Of a DNA stretch of 64,000 nt, positions 49,422 to 58,430 are shown piece after piece (the first letter of the stretch is position 1; each line of letters opens with the position of its first letter). Made by a program: the position numbers and the translations under genes. The notes beneath the pieces are model-generated. The model was given only the letters and a program-made list of their open reading frames with translations, was not told the origin of the DNA and did not search any database. Source of the stretch: Streptomyces puniciscabiei (lineage in GTDB: Bacteria; Actinomycetota; Actinomycetes; Streptomycetales; Streptomycetaceae). The DNA lies in contig NZ_VFNX01000001.1 of the NCBI RefSeq assembly GCF_006715785.1, positions 3,300,501 through 3,364,500 of the forward strand, in the 5' to 3' direction.

Positions 49422-51497
49422 ATGCGGTGGTTGGTGGGTTGGAGCAGCACCGCCGCGGGTGTCGCCGGGATCGGTTCCGCGGGCGCCACCGGCTACGACG
49501 GCGAGACCCTGCACCCGGTCGGCTCCCAACTCCTGTGGGGCGACCCGGATCCGCTGTGGGCCGTCGGCGACTGGCGCCCGGACGAGGTGCGCGTGGTGCG
49601 GGCCGACGCGGACAACAGCATCGCCGTCCTCGGCATCTGCGGCGCCTCCGACGAGGAGCTCAGACGCGGCCTGTTCACCGCGCGCGGGGGCGCACTGCGC
49701 CATCTGACCGCCTGGCCGGGCAGCTACACGGCCGTCGTCAGGGTCGGCCGCCGCATCACCGTCTGCGGCGACCTCGCGGGCGCCCGCCCGGTGTTCCACA
49801 CCCCCTGGGCCGGCGGCACCGCCTACGCCACCGCCGCGCTGCCCCTGGCCGACCTCATCGAGGCCAACCTCGACTTCGCCCACCTGGCCGCCCTGCTCGC
49901 CGCCCCGGACGTACCCGCCGCGCTGCGCGACACCACGCCGTACGAGGGCGTCCGGCGCATTCCGCCGGGGCACGCACTCGTGCTGCGCGCCGGGGCGCGG
50001 GAGATCGCCGGGTACGAGCCGGTCGCCTCCCTCGCCGTGGCCGCGGCCCCGGCCGATCCCGACCGCGCCGTGGACGCCGTACGGGACGCGCTGGTGGAGG
50101 CGGTCCGCACCCGGTTGTCGGCCCCCCGGCACGTGCCCGACCTCGACCCCGGCCCGGTGCCCGGCATGGGACCGGCCGAGCGGCGGGCCCGGCGCGGGAT
50201 GCCCGTGCCCGGCATCGGTGCCGACCTCTCCGGCGGCCCCGCCTCCGGCACGCTCGCGCTGCTGGCCGCCGGGCTGCCCGGCAGACCCGGCACGCTGCTC
50301 GGCCACGGCACGGGCGCGGGCGAGCGGCTCCTCGCCGTCACCTTCAACGACCTGGCCGTGGGCGGCCGGGAGGCCGAACTGGAGCGCGCCGGCGCCCTGG
50401 CCGCCAACCCACGCCTGCACCACGTCGTCGTGACCGGCGCCGAGGACACCCTGCCGTACGCCGACCTCGACGGCCCCCTCACCGACGAACCCGGGCCCTC
50501 GCTGGTGACCGCCGTCCGGCACCGCGCCCGGCTCGCAGCAGGCAGCGCCGACCACTTCACCGGCCACGGCGCCCGCCAGGTCCTGGACGCCCACCCCGCG
50601 CGCCTCGCCGACCTCCTGATGGACCGCCAACGGCGCCACCTGGTGCGCCCGGTCGCCGCGCTCGCCAAGGCCGACGGCTCGGTGATGGTCCCCGCGCGCG
50701 TGTACGGCGCCGCCCGCCGGCTCGCCCGCACGCCCTACCGGGCCGGTCTCGAGGTGCTGGCCGAGCGGCTGATGCGGCGCCGCTTCGACGAGCCCGGGGG
50801 AGCGGTCGGCGCGTCCCTCGCCGCGCTGACGTGGGCCAGACCCGGGCCGGCGGCCCGTTGGCTGACCGGGGAGGCGCTGGCCGAAGTATCGGTTCTGCTG
50901 CAGGCGGAGGCGGACCGCTCGGCAGCCGGGCACCAGCGTCCCGGCGAGTACCGCGCGCGTGCCGGCCTCGCCCGCCACGCCGCCGACCTGCGCGTCCTGG
51001 AACAGGCCGCCGAGATCCGCTCCCAGCGCCTGCACGCGCCGTTCCTCGACAACCAGGTCGTCCGCGCCTGCCGCGCCCTCCCGGAGGCCCTGCGCGTCCG
51101 CCCGGGCGCTCGCTCCTCGATCCTCCGTACGGTCCTGGAGGGCGCCGGCGTCGCCGACCTCCCGCCCGGCTGGGGCGCTCCCTCCCACGCCTCCTCGGCG
51201 GCGGCCGCACGCGCGGGCCTGCGCGTGGCGGCGGAACCCCTCCAGGACCTCTTCGCCAGCCCCCTGCTGGCCGACGCCGGCCTGGTGGAGGCCCGCGTCG
51301 TCCGCAAGGCGCTCCGCGCGGCGGCCGCCGGGGAGCCCCTCCCCCTGGACGGCCTCGCCGACCTGATCTCCCTCGAACTCTGGCTCCACCGCCTCCTGGC
51401 CCGCCGGGGGACGTGCTGGACGGGGACACCGGCACGCGCGCGTGCGGTGCCCTCCGGGATCCAGCCGCGCCGGGGAGCCCTGGCCTCCGGCGCTTGA
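49422..51497 (+). CDS. Asparagine-synthase-like protein with degenerate active sites
   Basis: 691 residues. The N-terminal half has the class II glutaminase fold (SYTAVVRVGRRITVCGDLAG), but residue 2 is Arg (MRWLVGW) instead of the catalytic Cys. The C-terminal half is an asparagine-synthetase/lasso-cyclase-like domain whose PP-loop reads LSGGPASG (about 269-276) instead of SGGxDS: the conserved Asp is Ala274. So neither amide hydrolysis nor normal ATP adenylation is expected. ATG 49422 after GGAGG. The gene is conserved in Streptomyces at this place (recollection). Confidence 0.82.
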   Translation: MRWLVGWSSTAAGVAGIGSAGATGYDGETLHPVGSQLLWGDPDPLWAVGDWRPDEVRVVRADADNSIAVLGICGASDEELRRGLFTARGGALRHLTAWPGSYTAVVRVGRRITVCGDLAGARPVFHTPWAGGTAYATAALPLADLIEANLDFAHLAALLAAPDVPAALRDTTPYEGVRRIPPGHALVLRAGAREIAGYEPVASLAVAAAPADPDRAVDAVRDALVEAVRTRLSAPRHVPDLDPGPVPGMGPAERRARRGMPVPGIGADLSGGPASGTLALLAAGLPGRPGTLLGHGTGAGERLLAVTFNDLAVGGREAELERAGALAANPRLHHVVVTGAEDTLPYADLDGPLTDEPGPSLVTAVRHRARLAAGSADHFTGHGARQVLDAHPARLADLLMDRQRRHLVRPVAALAKADGSVMVPARVYGAARRLARTPYRAGLEVLAERLMRRRFDEPGGAVGASLAALTWARPGPAARWLTGEALAEVSVLLQAEADRSAAGHQRPGEYRARAGLARHAADLRVLEQAAEIRSQRLHAPFLDNQVVRACRALPEALRVRPGARSSILRTVLEGAGVADLPPGWGAPSHASSAAAARAGLRVAAEPLQDLFASPLLADAGLVEARVVRKALRAAAAGEPLPLDGLADLISLELWLHRLLARRGTCWTGTPARARAVPSGIQPRRGALASGA

Positions 51498-51798
51498 CGG
51501 CTCGGGTACTGCCCCAGCTCCATCTGGGGGCTGCCGCCCGGCCCCCGCCGGGTGGCTCCCGCCGTCAGCCGCCGCGGGTGCGTTGTGGCTGGTCGCGCAG
51601 TTCCCCGCGCCCCTGGGGGGTTGCAGTCGCCGCATCCGGATTCGCGCCGCAGGTGCAGGCGGTTGGAGCCGCAGGGGTGGCGCAGGCGGCACCCGGCAAG
51701 CGGCCCAAGCCCCGCCCAGGACCAGCACCGGGTACCGATCCAGCACAGCTGAGCGAAACCACGTCGCCCCACCCCGAGCCCCCCGCGACAATGACCAG
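51498..51798. other. Intergenic dispersed repeat
   Basis: 301 bases with no gene. It contains TCGCGCAGTTCCCCGCGCCC (51593-51612) and CAGGCGGCACC (about 51685-51695), modules that recur in the same order at 61642-61740. Such units are scattered between Streptomyces genes. Confidence 0.6.
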
Positions 51799-54700
51799 GT
51801 GCGGTACAGAATCCTGGGCGTGGCCCAAGCAGCGGACGACCAGGGCACCCCCGTACCCCTCGGCGGCCGGCGCCTGCGCGCACTGCTCACCGCCCTGGCG
51901 CTCCGCCCCTCCCGCCCCACCACCCCCGACATCCTGATCGACGAGATCTGGGCGGACGACCCACCCCAGGACGCCCCCGCCGCGCTCCAGGCTCTCGTCG
52001 GCCGCCTCCGCCGCGCCCTCGGCCGGCACACCGTCGCCTCCACCCCGGGCGGCTACCGCCTGGAAGCGACCGAGGACGACGTGGACCTGTACGTCTTCGA
52101 ACGCCTCCTCGACCTCGGCACCAAGGCCCTCGCCGGCGGTGACCCGGCCACCGCCCACCGCGCCCTCACCGAGGCCCTCGCCCTCTGGCACGGCCCCGCC
52201 CTCGCCGACCTCCCCGACCGCACCGCCGCCACCCGCCCGGAGGCCCTGCGCCTGGAGGCCACCCGAGCCCGCGCCACCGCCGCGCTCGACCTCGGCCGCG
52301 CCCCGGACGTCGTACCGGAGCTGACGGAACTCACCACCGCCCACCCGCTGGACGAGCCCCTGCGCGCCCTGCTCATCCGCGCCCTGCGCGACAGCGGCCG
52401 CCCCGCCGACGCCCTGGCCGCCTACGAGTCCGCCCGCCGCACCCTCGCCGACACCCTCGGCACCGACCCGGGCCCGGAACTCGCAGCTCTGCACGCGTCG
52501 TTGCTCACGCAGGGGGAACCGGGGCAGCCGAGGGTTTCCGAGCCGTCCCCGGCCCCCGCTCAACCCCCCGAACGCACCGGCAACCTCCGCCGCCGCCTGA
52601 CGTCCTTCGTCGGGCGGGAACCGGAACTCGAGGCCATTCGTTCCGACTTGCACAGGGCCCGCCTGGTCACGCTCACCGGACCGGGCGGCTCGGGAAAGAC
52701 CCGCCTCGCCGAGGAGGCCGCCGCAGGGCTCCCCCAGGCGTGGCTGGTCGAGCTGGCCCCGCTCGACCATCCGGAGGCGGTGCCCGGCGCCGTGGTCAGC
52801 GCGCTCGGTCTGCGCGAGACCGTGCTGATGACCAACGAGCTGGCGACCCCGCAGGCCGACCCCGTAGCCCTGCTGATCGAGTACTGCGCCCCGCGCAGCC
52901 AACTCCTGATCCTTGACAACTGCGAACACGTCATCGGCGCGGCCGCCGCCCTCGCCGAGACCCTCCTCACCCACTGCCCGGGACTCACGGTCCTCGCGAC
53001 CAGCCGTGAACCCCTCGGCGTCCCTGGTGAGTCGGTGCGCCCGGTCGAGCCCCTGGTCCCGGAGCAGGCGCACCGCCTGTTCGCCGAGCGCGCGGGGGCC
53101 GTCCGTCCCGACGCCGACGCGGTGCTCGCCGACACCGCTGCCGTGGCGGAGATCTGCCGCCGCCTGGACGGGCTGCCGCTCGCCATCGAGCTGGCCGCGG
53201 CCCGGCTCAGGCTGCTGACCCCGCGGCAGATCGCCGACCGGCTCGACGACCGCTTCCGCCTGCTCACCTCCGGCAGCCGGACGGTCCTGCCCCGCCAGCA
53301 GACCCTGCGCGCGGTCGTCGACTGGTCCTGGGACCTGCTGGACGAGCGCGAGCGTACGGTGCTGCGCGAGGTGTCGGTGTTCGCCGGCGGCTGGGACCTC
53401 GCGGCGGCCGAGGCCGTGTGCACCGGCCCGGCGGCCGACCTGATCGGTGCCCTCGTCGACAAGTCCCTCGTCGTGGCCGCGCCCAGCGGTCCCGACGGCT
53501 CCGGCGGCATGCGCTACCGCATGCTCGAGACCATCCACGAGTACGCCACCGAGCGCGCGGCCGAGATCCCCGGACTGCGCGCCGGGGCCGAGCGCCGGCA
53601 TCGGGCGTGGGTGCGGACGCTGGTGGAGGAGGCCGAGCCGCGCCTGCGGTCGGCGGACCAACTGTCCTGGATCTCCCGCCTGGAGAGCGAGCTCGACAAC
53701 ATCCGGGCGGCCTTGGACCGCTCCGTGCGCGCCGGCGACGAACCGGAGGCCGGCGCGATCGTGCTGGCCATCAGCTGGTTCTGGTGGCTCCGCAACCACC
53801 GCCAGGAAGCGATCGCCTGGGTCCGCCTGCTCCTCCGCCTGGGCGTGGCCCTGGACACCCTGAGGTCCTCGGACGCCCCGGTGCCCTCGGATGCCGGTAC
53901 CGGCGCCGAGCTGATGTCCCTGGTGGAGTCGGCCGACCCCGTAGGGGCCTTCCTCGCCGTGCCCGACGGCGAGGCCGGGCATCCGCTGCGGGAGCTGCGG
54001 ATGGACCTGCGGATGCTCGACCTGTTCCTGACCTCCGAATCGAATACCGAGCACCTCGCGGCCGACCCACGCGCCCGTGAGTACATCGCCCGCGTCCGTG
54101 CCGCCTACGAGTGCGGCGGTCCCCAGGCCGCCCGGCTCCCGGGCATCGTCTGGCCGCTGACCGCCTACTACCTGGGCGACCCGGCGGACCTCGGCCCGGA
54201 CCTGACCGAGACCGTGGCCAACTGCCGTGTGTACGGCGGAGACTGGGAGATCGGCGTCTCCCTGATGTTCCGTACCCATGTGATCGTCGACTCCCCGGGC
54301 AACCTGCGGGGCGTGGACGAGGACCTGGCCGAGCTGCGGACGCTCAGCCGGCGCGTCGGGGACCGCTGGATGCGGGCGCAGGTGTGCAGCGCGGCCGGCG
54401 AGGCGGCCATGGTCCGCGGCAGGTTCGCCGAGGCACGCGGTGAGTACGAGGAGGCACTGCGCCTGGCCTACGAGGTCGGGGCGTACGCCGAGTCGCCGTT
54501 CCTGATGGCCCGGCTCGCCGAGATCTCCTACCGCTCCGGCGACACCGAGACCGCACTGGCCGTCCTGGAGGAGGCGGGAACGGCCGCCGACCGGTACGCG
54601 GTGCCGGAGTCGCGCGCCTTCGTCCTGCTGCTGCGCGCCCACATCGCCCTGCACCACGGGCAGGCCGCCCTTGCCCGCGAGCTGTACGAGCGGACCCACG

Positions 54701-55134
54701 CGGTGGCCCGCGGCGGCACTCCGCCACCGCAGTTCGAGGCGGCCCTGCGCATCGTCGAGGCGCTCCTCGCCGCCGAGGAGTCGGGCCCCGCGCACGGGCT
54801 GCCGATCGCCGCCGAGGCGCTGCGCGTGGCCCTGGCCCAGCGGTGCGCCGAGACGGTCACGGCGGGGCTGGTGGACGTCGCGGCCGGTCTGCTGGCCCGG
54901 TGCGGCGATCTCGCCGGCGCGGTCCGGCTGTTCGCCGCCGCGGACCACTGGCGCAACGGCAATCCGCGCCCCGAGCCGGAGTGCGGCGAGGCCGCCCGGG
55001 TACACGCCGACGCCCGCGCGGCCCTGCCGCCCGAGCGGTACGAGGCCGAGCGGGCCCGGGGAGCGTCCCTCGGCCCGGCCGACGTACTGCGGGAACTCGC
55101 CCCCACGGATCGGGCCCCCGCCCCCGGCCGCTGA
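51799..55134 (+). CDS. AfsR-type SARP regulator: BTAD, NB-ARC and TPR domains
   Basis: 1111 residues. The N-terminus is a winged helix followed by a bacterial transcriptional activator domain (LYVFERLLDLGTKALAGG, then HPLDEPLRALLIRALRDSGR). The NB-ARC ATPase (about 270-560) has P-loop LTGPGGSGKTRLAEE, Walker B LLILDNCEHV, GLPLAIELAAARL and the downstream ARC2 block. The C-terminal half is TPR-like helices (YEEALRLAYEVGAYAESPF). AfsR relatives couple signals to antibiotic or growth control (known). GTG 51799 is chosen because VRYRILG opens the standard SARP fold. No biosynthetic cluster is adjacent. Confidence 0.92.
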   Translation: MRYRILGVAQAADDQGTPVPLGGRRLRALLTALALRPSRPTTPDILIDEIWADDPPQDAPAALQALVGRLRRALGRHTVASTPGGYRLEATEDDVDLYVFERLLDLGTKALAGGDPATAHRALTEALALWHGPALADLPDRTAATRPEALRLEATRARATAALDLGRAPDVVPELTELTTAHPLDEPLRALLIRALRDSGRPADALAAYESARRTLADTLGTDPGPELAALHASLLTQGEPGQPRVSEPSPAPAQPPERTGNLRRRLTSFVGREPELEAIRSDLHRARLVTLTGPGGSGKTRLAEEAAAGLPQAWLVELAPLDHPEAVPGAVVSALGLRETVLMTNELATPQADPVALLIEYCAPRSQLLILDNCEHVIGAAAALAETLLTHCPGLTVLATSREPLGVPGESVRPVEPLVPEQAHRLFAERAGAVRPDADAVLADTAAVAEICRRLDGLPLAIELAAARLRLLTPRQIADRLDDRFRLLTSGSRTVLPRQQTLRAVVDWSWDLLDERERTVLREVSVFAGGWDLAAAEAVCTGPAADLIGALVDKSLVVAAPSGPDGSGGMRYRMLETIHEYATERAAEIPGLRAGAERRHRAWVRTLVEEAEPRLRSADQLSWISRLESELDNIRAALDRSVRAGDEPEAGAIVLAISWFWWLRNHRQEAIAWVRLLLRLGVALDTLRSSDAPVPSDAGTGAELMSLVESADPVGAFLAVPDGEAGHPLRELRMDLRMLDLFLTSESNTEHLAADPRAREYIARVRAAYECGGPQAARLPGIVWPLTAYYLGDPADLGPDLTETVANCRVYGGDWEIGVSLMFRTHVIVDSPGNLRGVDEDLAELRTLSRRVGDRWMRAQVCSAAGEAAMVRGRFAEARGEYEEALRLAYEVGAYAESPFLMARLAEISYRSGDTETALAVLEEAGTAADRYAVPESRAFVLLLRAHIALHHGQAALARELYERTHAVARGGTPPPQFEAALRIVEALLAAEESGPAHGLPIAAEALRVALAQRCAETVTAGLVDVAAGLLARCGDLAGAVRLFAAADHWRNGNPRPEPECGEAARVHADARAALPPERYEAERARGASLGPADVLRELAPTDRAPAPGR

Positions 55135-55159
55135 CGCCCACCGCCCTGCCGCCCCCGGC

Positions 55160-57076
55160 CTACCGGCAGGTGAACCGTGACTCCGCCCAGTCGGCGAGTG
55201 CCGTCTGGTCGAAGGCGTTGCCGTGCGGCCGTACGACGAGCCGTACGGTCCTGCGCCCGGTGAGGTCGACGTGGACGGGCACGGCCTGGTCGTGGCCCTT
55301 GACCGTGCCGGACTGCCAGAGCCGGACCCCGTCGGCCCAGACGGAGAAGGACACCTTGCCGAGGCCGAGCGTCATGTCGTCCACGCCGGCCAGCGCGTCG
55401 TAGGCGGTGCACTGCCGGTTGAGGGCGACGGTGACGGAGGACTCGCCGTGCACGGTCACCCCGCGCGCGTACCGCTTGTCGCCGATCGACATCCCGTGGC
55501 GCTGCCACACCCAGCTGCTCTCGGCGAGCTGGATCTCGGGCTTGGTGCCGTCGCCGTCGAGGTCGTAGTCGAGGTCGCTCAGCTCGTAGACGGTGGGCGC
55601 GGGCGGCACAGGGGGCGTCGGTGTCGGCGTGGGTCTCGGCGTGGGCGTGGGCGTGGGCGTCGGGGTGGGTCTGGGCGTCGGTGTCTGCGTGGGCGCGGGC
55701 GTGGGTGTCGGCGTGGGCGTCGGCTTCTGCGTGGGTGCCGGCTCGGGCGCGAGCACCACCGGCTCCGGCGCGGACTTCTTCTTCGACGGGGCCGGCGTCG
55801 GCGTCGGGGGCCGTACGACCGGCGCGGACGGTGACGGCTTGGCGGCCTCCTTCGCCGGCGGACGGCCGTCGTTCACCAGGGCCAGCGCCACCACGGCGGC
55901 GGCCACCGCGACCACACCGGCCGCGATCCCCGCCTTCACCGGCGCCGCGAGCCCCTCCGAGGCCGCGGCACCGCCCGCACCGCCGGACCCGCCGGACGAC
56001 GCCCCGGTGGCCGCCGCGGCGGCACCCGCCGCCCCCGCCCCGGCACTCCCGGCGATGACGCCGAGCGCCTTGGCGTACCCGGCGGCCCCGAACCAGCCGA
56101 TGACCGCGACCGGCACGACACCGGGGATACCGCCGGCGACCTCTTCGATCTGCGCGGCCGCCAGCCGGCACTTGGCGCATTCCTCCAGGTGCTTGCGCAG
56201 GCCCCGTTCGGCGCGGAGGCGCAGTTTGCGGCGGGCGTAGGTGCCGAGCTGGTCGGCGTAACGGGCGCACTCCTCGTCACCGGCCAGGGAGGCGCTGACG
56301 TGGGCCTGGAGATAGGCCTGCTTCAGCCCCTCGCGGGCGCGGCTCGCCAGCACGCGCGTGCCGTTGGCGTCCAGCCCGAACAGCACGGCCACTTCGCTCG
56401 GGGACTCGTCCTCCACCTCGGTGTGCCACAGCACGGCCTGCCAGCGCTCGGGCAGCGAGCGGAAGGCCTGCATGGCCATGGACTGCTCCGCCTCGTGCAT
56501 CGCGCGCACATCGGCGCCGAGGTCCAGCCCCGCTCCGAAGGAGCCCAAGGACGCGGTGTCGTCGGGCACTTCGGAGGCGCGCGAGGCCTGCTGGGAGAAG
56601 ACGGCGAAGTCGTCCACGAGCTGCTCACGCCGGGCGGACCTGGTCCAGTGCGCGGCGACGCGCCGCACGGAGGTCAGCAGATAGGCCCGCACGGCGTGCT
56701 CGGGCCCCGATCCGCCGCGCACCGCCTGCAGCATCCGGGCAAAGACCTCGGCCGTCAGGTCGTCGGCGGTGTGCCCGTCCCGGCAGCAGGTGCGCGCATA
56801 CCGCCGTACGGAGCCCGCGTGCCGCCGGTAGAGCTCCTCGTACGCGGAGTCGTCACCGCCGCGCATCCGCTCGATCAGCTCGCCGTCGTCGGGGGGCGTC
56901 TCCCGGGGCGGCGGCAGCGCGCTGCCCTCACGCTGGGCCGGCACGCTCTTCCCGCTGCGCCCGACGGCGGAAGCCGGACGGCCGCCCTGGTTCGGCACCT
57001 GGGGCGGGGTCGGGCCGGCGGCGGCCTCCGCGCCCGCGTCGTCACCGCGTGACTCGTCCCACCCGTCAACGCCCAT
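55160..57076 (-). CDS. ECF sigma factor with membrane and sugar-binding-like tail
   Basis: 638 residues. Sigma region 2 (YEELYRRHAGSVRRYARTCC, ADDLTAEVFARML) and region 4 (LPERWQAVLWHTEVEDESPS) fill about 65-260. A zinc-finger anti-sigma-like module follows (HLEECAKCRLAAAQ), then a membrane segment AAPVKAGIAAGVVAVAAAVV (about 375-394). Next come a Thr-Pro repeat linker (about 430-495) and a C-terminal NPCBM-like beta domain (QLAESSWVWQ, GVTVHGESSVTVAL). This matches the fused actinobacterial ECF type with outside carbohydrate-binding domains (ECF52-like, from memory). It would sense cell-wall sugar and control the sigma part directly. Confidence 0.9.
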   Translation of the reverse strand: MGVDGWDESRGDDAGAEAAAGPTPPQVPNQGGRPASAVGRSGKSVPAQREGSALPPPRETPPDDGELIERMRGGDDSAYEELYRRHAGSVRRYARTCCRDGHTADDLTAEVFARMLQAVRGGSGPEHAVRAYLLTSVRRVAAHWTRSARREQLVDDFAVFSQQASRASEVPDDTASLGSFGAGLDLGADVRAMHEAEQSMAMQAFRSLPERWQAVLWHTEVEDESPSEVAVLFGLDANGTRVLASRAREGLKQAYLQAHVSASLAGDEECARYADQLGTYARRKLRLRAERGLRKHLEECAKCRLAAAQIEEVAGGIPGVVPVAVIGWFGAAGYAKALGVIAGSAGAGAAGAAAAATGASSGGSGGAGGAAASEGLAAPVKAGIAAGVVAVAAAVVALALVNDGRPPAKEAAKPSPSAPVVRPPTPTPAPSKKKSAPEPVVLAPEPAPTQKPTPTPTPTPAPTQTPTPRPTPTPTPTPTPRPTPTPTPPVPPAPTVYELSDLDYDLDGDGTKPEIQLAESSWVWQRHGMSIGDKRYARGVTVHGESSVTVALNRQCTAYDALAGVDDMTLGLGKVSFSVWADGVRLWQSGTVKGHDQAVPVHVDLTGRRTVRLVVRPHGNAFDQTALADWAESRFTCR

Positions 57077-57273
57077 CGCGGAAAGCCCCCGCCCCCGGCC
57101 CAGCCCAACCCGTCACCGGCTCAGGGTGCCACAGCGCCTTTCGGCCAAGCCCCGCATGTTCACGGCATCCACCCATCCGAGGGTTCTTGCCGGCGCAGAC
57201 CTCCGCCCACCACTCGAAAGGGTGGACGGCACCGCCGGCAAACGCCCACCCGCAGCCGCCGAAGACATGACCC

Positions 57274-58053
57274 CTACGCGGGACGTGACCGCAGCCCCTC
57301 CAGCAAAATGTCCAGCAGCCGCGCAGAGGCCGCCGCCTGATGTGCCGCATCCGGCAGGGACGGCGCCGCCGTGGCGATCACCAGCAGCACATCCCCCACG
57401 GACACATCCGTGCGCAGCTCACCGGCCGCCCGAGCCCGTTCCACCAGTTGCCCGACCACATCGAGCAACGCCCCGGCCCCGCTGTCCTCACCGGCGGACT
57501 CCCCGGACACCAGCCGAAGCTCCCCCGTCCCCGGCTGCACCCGCTGCTGCGGCACCCGGGCCTCCTCGGCGGAGCCCCCCGAAGCGTGCTGCTCGGCCGA
57601 ACCGGCGGAGCCCTGCGCGGAGCCGACCCGCAGGACCTGCGGTGGCAGCAACCGCCCCGCCCCCGAGGCCACGGACGTCCGCAGGAAGCGGGACAGCGCC
57701 GACCACGGCTCGTCCTCCTGCCCGAGCGCGGCGCGTGCCTGCTCGGTCAGCCGCGCGGTCTCCTCCTCGGCTATCCGTCGGACCAGTACGTCCTTGCTGG
57801 GAAAGCGCCGGTACACCGTGCCGACACCCACCCGCGCGCGCCGCGCCACGTCCTCCATCGGCGCGCCGTAGCCCAGCTCGCCGAACACCTCACGTGCCGC
57901 ACGCAGCACGTGCTCCAGATTGCGCTGTGCGTCCACCCGCAGCGGGGCCGTACGCGACCCGTCCGCGCGTCCGTTGCCCACCGCCGCGCTCATCGCCCCG
58001 GCACCCGGTGCGACGGCGGCTGCTGATGACCAATGCGTGTCCTGAACATGCAT
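57274..58053 (-). CDS. atrA: AtrA, TetR-family pleiotropic regulator
   Basis: 259 residues. HTH: LRAAREVFGELGYGAPMEDV, then ARRARVGVGTVYRRFPSKDV. A long C-terminal ligand-binding domain follows, with a Ser/Gly/Glu-rich internal loop (about 150-195). Sequence start MHVQDTHWSSAAAVAPG and position next to ndh and the AfsR-type gene match AtrA of S. coelicolor (SCO4118), which activates the actinorhodin activator gene and N-acetylglucosamine uptake (known). ATG 58053 with GGGGGA 6 nt upstream. Divergent from the NADH dehydrogenase gene. Confidence 0.88.
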   Translation of the reverse strand: MHVQDTHWSSAAAVAPGAGAMSAAVGNGRADGSRTAPLRVDAQRNLEHVLRAAREVFGELGYGAPMEDVARRARVGVGTVYRRFPSKDVLVRRIAEEETARLTEQARAALGQEDEPWSALSRFLRTSVASGAGRLLPPQVLRVGSAQGSAGSAEQHASGGSAEEARVPQQRVQPGTGELRLVSGESAGEDSGAGALLDVVGQLVERARAAGELRTDVSVGDVLLVIATAAPSLPDAAHQAAASARLLDILLEGLRSRPA

Positions 58054-58430
58054 GTGTTTCCCCCGGTAATGACGTCTCCCCCCGGAGACTCCCCGCCACT
58101 TAGTCCGAAGTGCGCGGGACTGACACCGATCGCCACCGGCTTCGCCCGTCGCGATCCCAGTTCGACCACATTCCCCACACCCCGTCGACACACGAACATA
58201 GTTGAGAGGAAGTCAATTCAGAAGAGGCAGGTTCCGTACAGTGCGCCCCCCGATCGGAGTACGGGTCCGGTACGTCCCGGTTCGCCACTTTCGCGCCCCC
58301 GTGCCCGCCCTCGCTGACCTGCCCCCTTTCGGCTCGTCCCGACATCATGCCGGGTCCCGCGCCCACCCGGCCGCCGGTCACACAAATTGCCGGGGCTGTG
58401 GACAAACAACAGCGCCGGGTGCGTCATGGG
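58054..58430. promoter_or_regulatory. Divergent atrA / ndh control region
   Basis: 377 bases with no gene. AtrA and NDH-2 transcripts both start here. An AT-richer stretch (58190-58225) is the likely site of one promoter. No palindrome matching known AtrA boxes was identified with confidence. Confidence 0.4.

Noticed and set aside
49155..55005. Long minus-strand frames opposite the asparagine-synthase-like and SARP genes
   Set aside because: Shadow frames; low-complexity Arg/Gly/Pro sequence without domains, covered by well-supported plus-strand genes.
49422..55134. Lasso-peptide or antibiotic biosynthetic cluster (cyclase-like gene plus SARP regulator)
   Set aside because: No precursor peptide, protease, transporter or other biosynthetic genes nearby, and the cyclase-like active site is degenerate.
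55575..55740. CRISPR-like short repeats
   Set aside because: These are codons of a Thr-Pro repeat inside the ECF gene; there are no spacers and no cas genes in the window.
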